Part shown: one piece after another, positions 12,270 through 23,218 of the stretch
Layout of the letters: every line of letters begins with the position of its first letter
Position numbering within the stretch: the stretch's first letter is position 1
Source of the DNA: Rana temporaria
Taxonomy: Eukaryota; Chordata; Amphibia; Anura; Ranidae
Direction: 5' to 3'
Assembly (NCBI RefSeq): GCF_905171775.1
Contig: NC_053490.1
Location: 12,972,167 to 13,036,166 of the forward strand
DNA: 64,000 bases
Notes under the pieces: model-generated
What the model was told of the DNA's origin: nothing
Seen by the model: only the letters and a program-made list of their open reading frames with translations
The model's database searches: none
Program-made: the position numbers and the translations under genes

Positions 12270-13545
12270 GGTTATCTTTAGCCACTTCAATACCACACAC
12301 CGTCATATGACGTCCACAAAGGGGATCTCTTATCCCGGGGGGGACGTCATATGACGTCCTGTACTTTGTGCGGTGATATCTGAATGAAGCCTGCACCTAG
12401 AGGCATCATTCAGATATTATTTTGTTCCGGCAGCGATCCTGCACACCATAAGAACGATCATAGCGGCGGTTCCGCCGCTTGATCGTTCTTATAGGTGGCG
12501 GGAGGGGACATCCCCCGCCGCCATCCGGTGCTTCTCCGGGCTCTCCCGTGCCATCGGGGGCCCGGAGAGATGATCGCCGTGCGCCAGATGGGAAGCACCT
12601 CTATGACCGTCGGAGGCCCAGGCGCAATGTGATAACGTCACGCCCGGGTACCTGTAAGTAAACAAGCCGCAATTGCGGCTAGTAAGAATGAGATCTGTGA
12701 ATTTTTTTTTCACAATCTCATTCTTTTCAGCCTGGAGGAGAGATGTGGGGTCTTATTGACCCCCCCCGCATCTCTCCTTAAAGCGGTTGTAAACCGCATA
12801 AACATTTTTTTTTTCAAACCTGCAAGGCAAAAGGCATAATCAGCTAGTATGCACCGCATACTGGCTGATTATGAAATACTTACCTTGGAAAGAGGTGAAG
12901 AACACTTACCTGGTCCACGCCGAGCGAGATGTCATCTTTCTCCGCCGTGTCTTCCGGGTATCGCCGCTCCAGCTCTGTGATTGGCTGGAGCGGCGATGAC
13001 GTCACTCCCGCACGTGCGCGCGGGAGATTTAAATTCGGCAAGGTACGGCGGCTGCCGGTTCTTTTCGCCATGGATTCCCCCCTGCGCATGCGCCGCTGCA
13101 ATCAGCGGCGCATTGCGAGGGGAATATCTCCTAAACCGTACAGGTTTAGGAGATATTCTTTATACCTACAGGTAAGCCTTATTATAGGAATGCACACATA
13201 AGTCGTATGCACACGTATGTAAACGTCGATCAAACCACACGTGAGGTGTCGCCGCATGCGTTAGAGCGTGTACAACAATTCTAGCACTAGACCTCTGTAA
13301 CTCTAAACTGGTAACCTGTAGTTTTAAAGCGTCGCCTATGGAGATTTTTTAGTAACAAAGTTTGGCGCCATTCCATGAGTGTGCACAGTTTAAAAGCGTG
13401 ACATGTTAGGTATCTATTTAGTCGGCCTAACATCATCTTTCATATTTTACCAAAAAATTGGGCTAACGTTACTGTTTTGTTATTTTTTAATTCATGAAAC
13501 CATTTTTTTCCAAAAAAAAAGGCGTTTGAAAAATTGTGATCTGTG
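12270..13545 (+). repeat. Dispersed repeat family B, copy with intact hairpins
   Basis: It shares the order of motifs with 2,220-4,260 (TCTTATTGACCCC, TCGCCTATGGAGATTTTT, GTTAGGTATCTATTTA) but lacks the piggyBac-like insertion. The left part contains a 16-bp perfect palindrome GACGTCATATGACGTC at about 12,344 and a long hairpin at 12,448-12,493. A TTAA-targeted MITE interrupts it at 12,782. Confidence 0.65.
12782..13182 (+). mobile_element. TTAA-target MITE, right end eroded
   Basis: It begins right after TTAA (12,778-12,781) with AGCGGTTGTAAACCGC, a terminus of the same type as the foldbacks at 24.4, 43.5 and 55.4 kb. The interior holds GC-rich inverted motifs (GATTGGCTGGAGCGGCGATG and its partner upstream) and a perfect 16-bp stem at 13,121-13,157. 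The right terminal repeat is not visible before family B resumes near 13,185. Confidence 0.6.
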
Positions 13546-13549
13546 CCTT

Positions 13550-13786
13550 GTGATCTGGACTACTTGATTCTGCTTTCATTAAGAACTATGCCTATCCTGG
13601 AGTTTCTGGCCACTGGATTCCACTCCTTATAGGTACGTTCCTTCCTAACACCAAATTAAATGTAATCAGCCAACTGGGCTCAAGTGGTAGGTATAAGTAA
13701 TCTAAGGAAGCAGCTTTTTTACTGAACTGTGACTCCTCCTCAGCTGGTGTCCCAGGTATAGACCTGTCTGGAGTGCTGTGGTCACA
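13550..13786 (+). repeat. Dispersed repeat, inverted partner of 1-226
   Basis: Collinear with the reverse complement of the first 226 bases, with scattered substitutions and small indels. The 13.5-kb separation suggests independent insertions of one family rather than a local duplication. Confidence 0.75.
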
Positions 13787-14264
13787 GAGGAGAAGGGAAC
13801 CTTTCTGCAATGGGAGGCATGGTCTTTAGCTTACCATACCTGGTTAGATTTTTTATGGCAATTTCCTCCATCCACACCAAAAAGGGGGGGGGGTGAAGGA
13901 ATCCCCCATGCTAGGATTTTTCAGGCACTCACTGCTGTCAGAATAAACTGATCAGTGGCTGCAACTGCCAATCGAAAAAAGGTTTTCCAACATGTCCCCC
14001 TGACAGAAGTCAAAGATCAACTTCTCTCAAGCAGGGATGACCACACACTAATTGAAAATTCATCCATTCCCTGTTAAAGCCACCAAATTTCAATCGGTGT
14101 ATGACCAGCTCTATTTGGAGCCCTCGAGTTTAACTGCAGAGGCTTGGAAAAATGGCACTCGACCACTACTCAGAGAGGAAGAATTCTTAATGTATTAGCT
14201 GGGGATCTAAAAATAAAGAAAACACTTGGGAATTCAAATCATGTATTTTATTATGCAAACACAT
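13787..14264. other. No recognisable feature
   Basis: No open frame, termini or tandem structure that I can support. Confidence 0.4.
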
Positions 14265-14267
14265 TAT

Positions 14268-14957
14268 GGGGCAGATCCACGTACAGCAGCACATTTATCC
14301 GCCGGGCGTAGCGTATCTAAGATACACTACGCAGCCGTAACTTACTTTTTTTTTTCAAATCCACAAAGAATCCGCGCCGTAAGTTACGGCGGCGTAGTGT
14401 ATCTTTGGCGGCGTAATGGCGCGGCATTCAAATCTCTGTGATGGGGGCGTGTTTTATGTAAATACGTTGTGACCCGACGTAAACAACGTTTTTTTTAACT
14501 GCGCATGCGCCGTCTGTGGGGGTATCCCAGTGCGCATGCTCGAAATTAACCCGGAACAAGCCAATGCTCACGACGGTGACGTCATTCTACGCAAATCCCT
14601 ATTCGCGAACGACTTACGCAAACAACGTAATAAATTCAAAATGCGAGGCGGGAACGACGGCCATACTTAACATTGAGTACGCCACCATATAGTAGCTTTA
14701 ACTATACGCCGGAAAAAGCCGAACGCAAACGATGTAAAAAAATGCGCCGGCCGGACGTACGTAACTAGCTAATTTGCATACTCGACGTGGAATTCGACAG
14801 AAACGATGGCGTACTAAGACGTACGCCTGTCGGATCGATCCGAGATGCCGTCGTATCTTGTTTTGTAGATACAAAACAAAGATACGACGCGGGAAATTTA
14901 AAATTACGCCAGCGTATCAATAGATACGCCGGCGTAATTCTTTTGTGGATCTGCCCC
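14268..14957. mobile_element. MITE family M, copy 2, with TAT target duplication
   Basis: 690 bp between GGGGCAGATCCACGTAC and GTGGATCTGCCCC, flanked by TAT on both sides (14,265-14,267 and 14,958-14,960). The interior contains the family-typical GCGCATGCGCCGTC and GTACGTAACTAG stretches. Non-coding. Confidence 0.9.
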
Positions 14958-15263
14958 TATATGTTCAATCAAAGCTTCATAAGCAAAAAAATAAAAAGGA
15001 TGAGAATCATTAACGAAAATGCAGTTCAATCATTGGCGCTTGTCCAAAAAGTATCTCGAAAGGCATAGTATCTCTAGGTGTGTGCCTGATGGACAAGCGC
15101 TAAACTCAATCCATCCATCCAATACATTCCTGTTTGATCAAGAAGTTTGTTTTTCAAAGTATCATTGTACCTTCCACTAGATTGTTGGATGACATGGGGT
15201 GTGAAACTGCTGGGACACCCCAAAATCTTTGTAGCTTTTACCCCTTTAATATCCCTCCTTCTC

Positions 15264-17387
15264 TCAGAATTTCTGCTCTACAGTGGAGGATGAAGAGGGT
15301 GAACCCTCTGGTGCCAGATAAGCTTTGTCCAATTCAGAACATGATTTGTTTCCAGTGTGAACCTTCAGGTGTCTGATAAGATGTGACTTTTGTATAAAAG
15401 CTTTATCACATTCAGAACATTGATAAGGCTTCTCTCCAGTGTGAATCCTCTCATGTCTGATAAGATTTGTCTTCTGTGTAAAAGCTTTGTTACATTCAGA
15501 ACAGTGAAAAGTCTTCTCTATGTATAATGTTTCTCTAGTGTGAACTTCCTTATGTCTGATAAGATCTGACATCTTTATAAAACCTTTACCACATTCAGAA
15601 CACTGAAATGGTTTATCTCCTGTGTGAACCATACGGTGTTTGACAAGGTATGACCTCATTGAAAATGCTTTGTTACATTCAGAACACTGAAATGGTTTAT
15701 CTCTCTTGTGAATCATCCGGTGCTTGGCAAGGTACGACCTCATTAAAAACGCTTTGCCACATTCAGGACACTGATATGGCTTTCCTCCAGTGTGTACCTT
15801 CTTGTGATTCACAAGGCTGGACTTCATTTTAAAAGTTTTGTCACATTCAGAACACTGATACGGCTTCTCTCCAGTGTGGTCCCTCTCATGTACGATAAGC
15901 TCTGCCTTCTGCACAAAAGCTCTGTCACATTCAGAACACTTGTACGGCTTCTCTCCAGTGTGAATCCTCTCATGCATGATAAGGTTTCCCTTCAATGTAA
16001 AAGCTTTGTCACATTTCAAACAACGAAATGGCTTCACCCCAGTGTGGACCCTCACGTGTCTGAGAAGTAAAGATTTCACCCTAAAAGCTTTGTTACATTC
16101 AGAACATTGATATGGCTTCTCTCCGGTGTGGACCCTCTGGTGCATGATGAGCTCTGACTTCCTTTTAAAAGCTTTATTACATTCTGAACATTGATAGGGC
16201 TTCTCTCCAGTGTGAACTCTTTGGTGTGTGATAAGGTGTGATTTCCATGGAAAAGCTTTTTTACATTCAGAACATTGATACGGCTTCTCTCTAGAATGAG
16301 CCCTCCGGTGTAGGATAAATGATGACTTTGCTGTAAAAGCTTTGTCACATTCTGAACAATAATAAGGCTTTTTTCGATGGTGAGCCTTTTGGTGCACGAT
16401 AAAAGCCAACTTCCCTGCAAAAGCTTTTCCACAGTCAGAACACTGATGCCGGTTCCCTCCGGTGTGAACCATTTGGTGTGTAATAAGACATGGCTTTTGT
16501 GTAAAAGATTTATCACATTTTAAGCATGGATATGGCTTCTCTCCAGTGGGAGCTCTTCGGTGTCTGACAAGCTGTGAATTTGTTGAAAAAGCCGTGCCAC
16601 ATTCAAAACACCTAAATGGTTTTGTGTGAATCTTCTGATGTTTGCGAAGATCTGGCTTCCTTAAAAAAGCTCTGTCACATTCTGAACACTGAAATTGTTT
16701 TGCTCCAGTGTGAATCTTCATATGACTGGTAAGAATTGACTTTTGTGTAAAAGCTTTGCCACATTCAGGACACTGAAATGGCCTCTCCCCTGCATGAACC
16801 ATCAGGTGTTTGATCATTTTTTTCTTTGTTGCGAAAGCTTTTCCACATTCGGAACACGGAAATGGCTTCTCTCCCGTATGAACCCTCTGGTGTGTAATAA
16901 GATTTGTCTTTTTGGCAAAAGCTTTGCCACATTCGGAACACTGAAATGGCTTCTCTCCTGTATGAACCCTCTCGTGTGTGATAAGATTTCCCTTTGTTGT
17001 GAAAGCTTTGCCACATTTGGAACATTGAAACGGTGGCTCTTCTGTATGAACTCTCTCATGTGCAATAAGATTTTCCTTTGTTGTGAAAGCTTTGTCACAT
17101 TTGGAACACTGAAATGGCTTCTCTCCTGTATGAACCCTCTCATGTGCAATAAGATTTCCCTTTGTTGTGAAAGCTTTGTCACATTTGGAACACTGAAATG
17201 GCTTCTCTCCTGTATGAACCCTATCATGTGCGAGAAGTTTTGACATTGCTGTAAATGCTTTGCCACATTTAGTACAAAAATACCTCTTCACTTTACTGTG
17301 AACAATCTCATGTCCAAGGGTGGGTTGCATTGTAATAGCTATGACGCATTGCGAACCAAGATACGGCATCCCTTCTATGTGTTCCAT
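15264..17387 (-). CDS. C2H2 zinc-finger protein, about 23 fingers
   Basis: The open frame of 707 residues is almost entirely Krüppel-type fingers (CX2C-X12-HX3H) joined by HTGEKP linkers, so the product should be a nuclear sequence-specific DNA-binding protein. Finger 1 starts at about residue 37 (FCTKCGKAF). The last complete finger ends near residue 680 (IQKSHLIRHLKVH), followed by a degenerate finger and an SSSS tail. The ninth finger has lost its final histidine (HRRAP), and linkers 3, 7 and 10-12 are non-consensus. No KRAB, SCAN or other N-terminal domain is encoded here. In vertebrate genes of this type such domains lie on upstream exons, so this is probably the last exon. The ATG used is only the first in-frame one: degenerate finger code continues upstream to a TAA at about 17,470. 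It could be a functional gene or a 5'-decayed pseudogene. Confidence 0.85.
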   Translation of the reverse strand: MEHIEGMPYLGSQCVIAITMQPTLGHEIVHSKVKRYFCTKCGKAFTAMSKLLAHDRVHTGEKPFQCSKCDKAFTTKGNLIAHERVHTGEKPFQCSKCDKAFTTKENLIAHERVHTEEPPFQCSKCGKAFTTKGNLITHERVHTGEKPFQCSECGKAFAKKTNLITHQRVHTGEKPFPCSECGKAFATKKKMIKHLMVHAGERPFQCPECGKAFTQKSILTSHMKIHTGAKQFQCSECDRAFLRKPDLRKHQKIHTKPFRCFECGTAFSTNSQLVRHRRAPTGEKPYPCLKCDKSFTQKPCLITHQMVHTGGNRHQCSDCGKAFAGKLAFIVHQKAHHRKKPYYCSECDKAFTAKSSFILHRRAHSREKPYQCSECKKAFPWKSHLITHQRVHTGEKPYQCSECNKAFKRKSELIMHQRVHTGEKPYQCSECNKAFRVKSLLLRHVRVHTGVKPFRCLKCDKAFTLKGNLIMHERIHTGEKPYKCSECDRAFVQKAELIVHERDHTGEKPYQCSECDKTFKMKSSLVNHKKVHTGGKPYQCPECGKAFLMRSYLAKHRMIHKRDKPFQCSECNKAFSMRSYLVKHRMVHTGDKPFQCSECGKGFIKMSDLIRHKEVHTRETLYIEKTFHCSECNKAFTQKTNLIRHERIHTGEKPYQCSECDKAFIQKSHLIRHLKVHTGNKSCSELDKAYLAPEGSPSSSSTVEQKF

Positions 17388-17640
17388 CTGGTATTTAGTT
17401 AGGTCTGATTTTGCAGTAAAGCCTTTGTCACAATCCAGAGAAGGTATTGCTTCTCTCTTGAATTTGACTTAATTCCGTTGTCACCTCCAGAACCCCCCCC
17501 AAAACTTCTGAGGCTGGATCAATGCCGAAGAATATCCAAAACAATCATCAAATTTTGGAAATTGATATGGCTTGTGTCCAGAGTGAATCCTCCAGTACAC
17601 TCATATGGACTTGGCACTGGGGTGCCTCACCAACCTGCAC
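17388..17640 (-). pseudogene. Degenerate zinc-finger remnants upstream of the finger array
   Basis: In frame with the array, 17,440-17,388 translates to DCDKGFTAKSDLTKYQMEH, a finger that has lost its first cysteine and first histidine. A TAA precedes it. Further upstream, around 17,560-17,590, the DNA still resembles finger sequence (CACTCTGGACACAAGCCATA) but without a usable frame. The array therefore decays at its N-terminal side, unless a splice acceptor lies between. Confidence 0.6.
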
Positions 17641-17859
17641 AGAAATTTGGTTCATCAATCCACCTGTAAGGAGATAAAAAAAAAACCAAATATAGAAATT
17701 CTGTAAATTTGGCTGCAGTAAAGTTGCTTTCTCTTTCATTTAACCTTCATTATTACATTTTAAAATAGTGTGCGATAGACATGTTTACATTTTCGTATTT
17801 AAATTACAGGGAACACTATTATTCCCATTATTGCCTTTGGGTGGTATAATTTCATTCAT

Positions 17860-18204
17860 TCTTTGGACCCATTCGGAGCATTTTTAGTACAGAGAAACTG
17901 TACAATAAAGCAGAAGTACAATAAAGCAGAAAGAAGCCGAACATCGGTGCGCAGGCGCCGTATAGAGCCGACTCGCAGTCCGGCTTCTTTCGTATGCGCC
18001 GAGGGGAAGCTTTTGTCATACATCAATCACTTAGCCTGTGCATAGGAACGCCTACTCCCGTGGGATTCACTACCCGGAGGAAAAATAACGTAAAAACAGT
18101 ATGTACAGCAAAAAAAAAAAAAAAAAAGATCTGCATACTGTCAATGTCGGTAGTGAGCTCAATGTAATGTTAGAATTTTCTTTAGGGGTGAACCCCCGCT
18201 TTAA
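17860..18204 (+). mobile_element. TTAA-target foldback MITE remnant
   Basis: It ends in GGGGTGAACCCCCGCTTTAA, matching the ends of the foldback at 24,445-24,940. The interior has an inverted pair (GAAGCCGAACATCGG and CGCAGTCCGGCTTCTTTC) resembling the apex of the 43.5-kb foldback (GGAGCCGAACGGCGATG). The left terminus is not clear. Confidence 0.5.
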
Positions 18205-18769
18205 GCTTTGTGAGCATTTGTTACTGCAACTTTTTTTTCTCTAAAATGGTTTTAATGTTTTTTTTCTTAATCAGAACAAAGTTTTATTGGATCACATTCA
18301 AGAATACATGTTTCATAAACACTTACAAAATAATCTAAAGTTGTAATGTACAAAAATAATAAATTACAGGTTCCAACATCATAGAACTACGTACAGATGT
18401 CAGCTCACTGAAGAGAGCATACAGCTCCACCTAGTGGCTGAAAAAAAGAAATGACAGTACCAATAGAGCACCACTATGGCACATTCCAGAGTCACAACGT
18501 AGTAAACCCCTCCCCAAACCATCTCAAATTTAGCAGGGCATCCACGGTGCAGGTAAATAACCTGTTCATGATCTTAAAGTAGTGTTCATGAGGCCTAGCC
18601 ATTCCTTGAGGGATGGAGGTGATGTGCTTTTCCAGTGGAGGAGGATAAATTGTTTTTTTTAATTGTTTTTTTTTTCCAAAATTGTCTGTCGTTTTTTGTT
18701 GATAGCATAAAAAATGAAACATAGAATGCATTAAGGTGAAAAAACATGAACCTTTACAACCCCTTTTAG

Positions 18770-19001
18770 TTATATCACTTACAAATATATATATATTAAA
18801 TGGAAGAGGACCCAGTGCAGAGCCTTGTGGTAGACCACCGCTAGTGACTCCTTTGTTCTGAGTGAACCCATTTACAACCACACTCTGGTATCTATCCTTT
18901 AGCCAACTGCATATCCACTGAACCATCGAAGGGTAAAGTCCTAGCTTGTAGAACTTGTATTCTTTATAAAGATCATTATGTAGCACTACCCCCAAGTAGT
19001 C
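18770..19001 (-). pseudogene. LINE reverse transcriptase fragment (CR1/L2 type)
   Basis: The minus strand encodes YKLGLYPSMVQWICSWLKDR, then YQSVVVNG, and then VTSGGLPQGSALGPLPFNIY. This is the fingers-to-motif-B stretch of non-LTR reverse transcriptases, where PQGS(V)LGP is near invariant. The catalytic YADD block is missing, and the flanks are non-coding. It is a short internal fragment of an old insertion and cannot be active. Confidence 0.85.
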
Positions 19002-19162
19002 GCTTGGTAATTTTGGGTTCTCTGTTCCGCTCCTTGATCCCAAGAACCACACAAGCCCCTCTGGCATACCTGGTTGGCTCAAGGGTCGCAAGCACATATA
19101 AGGACACAAGTGTGAATACCTTTAACCTGGCGATGTGTTATTACCAGAAAACAGATGGACAC

Positions 19163-19828
19163 TGTAACGGAATGACCAGTGACACCCAGAGACCTTTGAA
19201 GGATGGGGGGGTACTCCTGTGCCAGTGTCACAAATGACTCTTGGGTCTAGGGTCACCCTGTGCCCCTTTTTGGCATAGGGTGACTGATAAATGATAATTC
19301 ATATTTTGCAGGATATCTTGGAATATTACAAGTTGTTAAAGTCTGACTCCAAATGGAGTGTTTTCATTCAATGGGGGGGGGGGGACACATGCTTTTGAGG
19401 TGTAAATTGTGTCTGCTCCTAGACATTCCATTGTGTGATGCTAATGACACTGTTTGTGTGAAAAGTCTATTGATGATACTATGTGATGGGAATAGCAGGT
19501 GAGAGTCATAACGTCTGACTTCTCAGGTGTAGTAATTAGGTCATGTTAATTATGTCAGACCGGTGCTGAAAATCTGTGGAATGTGATTGAAGCCCCATTG
19601 TGTGATGTGTGGGTGGAATGTGTCTTTGTTCCTTTGATTACTGTAACATGCCTGTAACTGCATAAAAGCTGAGAGTGTATCATTAAAGATTCATTCATTG
19701 ATTTTGGAACCAGTGGCAGAGCTCTGTCTCGTTATTTCTGGTTAAAATGTCTGCTGGATTGTGGATTGTCGGATAAGCTGTCGTGGGGCGATGGAATGGG
19801 AATATCGTAAACATTGGTGACCGTTACA
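19163..19828 (+). mobile_element. Solo LTR with 5-bp target duplication
   Basis: A 666-bp segment starts TGTAACGG and ends CCGTTACA, an exact inverted pair with the TG...CA ends expected of LTRs. It is flanked by perfect direct repeats GACAC (19,158-19,162 and 19,829-19,833). A TATA-like GCATAAAAGC (about 19,660) and an ATTAAAG polyadenylation-like signal (about 19,682) sit in the order expected for U3-R-U5, giving plus orientation. No internal gag/pol or second LTR is present, so it is a recombination product of an endogenous retrovirus or Gypsy-like element. Confidence 0.88.
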
Positions 19829-19989
19829 GACACCCATTTAGTAGTAAATGCTTTCAATTAATCGATATGGGTTAAAACTGGGCTTGACAAATTTGCTTTG
19901 AATCTAGGAGCCAGTTAAAAAAAAAAAAAGTTAGAAGCATTTTTTTTCATGAATAAAGCTTTATTTTCAATGACAAAACCTCTTCTCTT

Positions 19990-20320
19990 ATGTAGCCTTG
20001 ATGTCTGTTAAGGAAATTTGTAAGTTCTGTATATAACTGTATTCTATTTTGTATGTATCGCACACTGCCCTCACTGTGCACACGACACTAATAATGTTTT
20101 CATGACATGTTTGCATTCTTTCGAGTCCCGATTAAATTTAGCCTGCCTATGTTACGCCCCTTGTTACCATAAACGTACAATTGTAATATTAATGTGATAC
20201 CTACGTAATCATGTGTATAAAAACCTTCAATTACGTCATAATAAAGCAGAACAGTTATTTGGAAAGATGCTGAGTTTATCTTTTGTGTCTGTTCCCTACT
20301 GCAGTAGATATATATTGATT
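19990..20320 (+). mobile_element. Possible second LTR remnant
   Basis: TGTTAAGGAAATTTGTAAG at 20,007 is followed by a TATA-like TGTATAAAAACC (about 20,212) and AATAAAGCAG (about 20,241). This is the layout of a compact LTR. No clear CA end or target duplication was found, so the call is weak. Confidence 0.4.
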
Positions 20321-20479
20321 AGTGGTTCCAAATTAATAATAAGTAAAAGATTGCAAAAAAAAATAATCAATATGCGAGTTAGAAAATTAGCAATAAACGG
20401 TGGGGATAAACGTTAAATGCAGCATGAATGATATTAATACCATTCTGGTTTAGAGTGCACGGCAAAGGGGTTGGCGGGT

Positions 20480-20765
20480 ATGATACAGGTCCTACCAAGA
20501 GGATCCTCTCTAACCATTTCCAGTCCAGACCAATTCTGACATTCATCTCCTACATGTAAAAAAAAAACATCTTTAGATATTACGCCTTAGAACCCCCAAA
20601 CATGTATAGGTTCTTTTAAAGCAGAGGCCCTAAAGAATAAAATGATGGACACTGCATATTTTTATGTCACACGATATCTGTACAGCGGTCAAACACATTT
20701 GCACAAAATCACAATACAAAATACCCAATTGGTTGGTGTAATGGACAATATGATGTTACGCAGAG
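20480..20765 (-). repeat. Family B-like fragment
   Basis: The phrase TTTATGTCACACGATAT and its context match the minus-oriented family B copy near 7,020-7,050 (TTTATGTCACACAATATT). It is truncated by the Tc1 element at about 20,766. Confidence 0.45.
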
Positions 20766-22435
20766 TTCAATGCCTTGAAAAAGTATTCACACCCCTTGAA
20801 ATTTTCCACATTTTGTCATGTTACAACCAAAAATGTAAATGTATTTTATTGGGATTTTATGTGATGGACCAACACAAAGTGGCACATAATTGTGAAGTGG
20901 AAGGAAAATGATAAATAGTTTTCAAAATGTTTTACAAATAAATATGTGAAAAGTGTGGGGTACATTTGTATTCAGCCCCCCTAAATCAATAATTTGTAGA
21001 ACCACCTTTCACTGCAATTAGAGTTTTTTTTGGGGTGTCTCTACAAGCTTTGCACATGTTCTTCTTTGCAAAATATCTCAAGTTCTGTCAGATTGTATGG
21101 AGAGCGTCTGAACAGCAATTTTCAAGTCTTGCCACAGATTCTCAATTAGATTTGGCTCTGGACTTTGATTGGGCCATTCTAACACATAAATATGCTTTGA
21201 TCTAAACCAGTGCTCTCCAAACTGTGGCCCGGGGGCCAAAAGCGGCACTTTGCTTGCTTTTATCAGGCTCTTGGGGCACCATTTCATCCACTAATACCAA
21301 CATTAATTCCCCCCACCCCACCTAGGGTGCCCACGTGTCCCGAATCACTCGGGATTATCCCTTAATTGACACGTCTGTCCCTGGTCCCGGACACCTTCAT
21401 TCCGGGACAATACAGTGTCCCGGAATGAAACTCACACTGGGAACGTTCAGCAATTCATATGACATAGTCGGACTGAGCCACCATAGCTCTGGCTCCGGCT
21501 CCACCTCTACACCAAATCACTGGTTGCTATAGCCAACTGGCGTCTGGCAACCAGTGACGTCACTGCCCAGTGTTGAAAGGATTTAATTTCCTCCTCCGCG
21601 CTAGTGCTTGGGGGTTTGAATCCTCTGCGCGGCTTGCTGTTTGCCTGAAACCCACATCAGCCCCGCAGCACCAATCCCCCTCTCCCTTACTATGGCTTTC
21701 ACAGCTTTGCCCAATAAGGGAAGGGGGCACTTCAACTCCCTGCACATATTTCTCCCTGCCTCCACCCTGCCCCTTGTGCAGAGCCCAGGACCGTCTGTCC
21801 CATTACAGTGAAGGGAGAGAAGAAGTTTCATCACACAGCATGGAGAACACAGAAGCAGCAGTGACAGCCCAGAGCTGCAGACATGGGAACGGTGCAGGAA
21901 TTCTTCCTCATTATCTTACTGTGAGTTCCCCCCCCCTCCTCCCCCTCTTGTGCTGCTGTGTGTATATGGCTCTCTGCATCACTAGTAACCACACACTAGT
22001 CACCTTCTGGGGGGGGGGGGGGAGGCTGCTGCTTGCAGTCTTCCTGTCCAGTGCTCTTTTTTTCTATTAGAGGGGGTGAGCAGGGTCCCCCACCCCACTG
22101 CAGTCCTCCCAGCTGGGGGTCTTTTTGTTACTGGTGGGGGAGGGAGTTCCTCATTTCCTGGATGGGGGTTCCCCGATATCAAGCCCTGCAATCCTCATAA
22201 CTGGAGGGGGATTCCTGTATTGGGGTCCCTTCTTATCACACACACACTGTCCTCCTAACTGGGGGTCTTGTTTAAGTAGAGGCAGTGGCATAAGGCCGCC
22301 CCCTCTTTCTAGCCACCCCCCTCTATCAGACAGCGGACGGGGGGGGGGGGGCACAGTGGGAGCATTTGATGGAACAGTGGCAACGTTTGATGGGCACAGC
22401 AGCTGTGTTTAATGGGCACAGTGAGGCTGCATTTG

Positions 22436-23065
22436 ATGGTCAGTGTAGGGATCCAGTAGGTCGGTGTAGGGATCAGGTAGGTCAGTGTAATGGTCAGTGT
22501 AGGGATCAGGTAGGGAGTAGTATAGTGGTCAGTGTAGGGATCAGGTAGGTTAGTATAGTGGTCAGTGTAGGGATCAGGTAGGTTAGTATAGTGGTCAGTG
22601 TAGGAATCAGGTATGTTAGTATAGTGGTCAGTGTAGTGATCAGGGTAGGTCAGTGTAGGGATCAGGTAGGTTAGTATAGTGCTCAGTGTAGGAATCAGGT
22701 ATGTTAGTATAGTGGTCAGTGTAGTGATCAGGGTAGGTCAGTGTAGGGATCAGGTAGGTTAGTATAGTGCTCAGTGTAGGAATCAGATATGTTAGTATAG
22801 TGGTCAGTGTAGTGATCAGGGTAGGTCAGTGTAGGGATCAGGTAGGTTAGTATAGTGCTCAGTGTAGGGATCAGATATGTTAGTATAGTGGTCAGTGTAG
22901 TGATCAGGGTAGGTCAGTGTAGGGATCAGGTAGGTTAGTATAGTGGTCAGTGTAGGAATCAGATATGTTAGTATAGTGGTCAGTGTAGTGATCAGGGTAG
23001 GTCAGTGTAGGGATCAGGTAGGTTAGTATAGTGCTCAGTGTAGGGATCAGCTAGGTCAGTGTATC
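22436..23065 (+). repeat. Minisatellite inside the hAT-like element
   Basis: Variants of TCAGTGTAGGGATCAGGTAG and GTTAGTATAGTGGTCAGTG alternate. A compound period of about 97 bp is visible from 22,600 to 23,040, where the order of variants repeats four to five times. Confidence 0.85.
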
Positions 23066-23218
23066 TCCAGTTTTTACTCCAGATCCCTCAGGTTATTTGT
23101 ATACCCTTTGTAGTTAAAAGTACAGGGTTTTATATACAACTTTAGTACCTTGCATATAAAAAACACATTTGATTCATGTATGTTAGCCCAACATTGTAAA
23201 AAGAATTACACTCTGTTA

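Noticed and set aside
16743..17243. 166-codon plus-strand ORF opposite the zinc fingers
   Set aside because: Its repeats (KWLLSCMNPLVC) are the antisense shadow of regular finger code.
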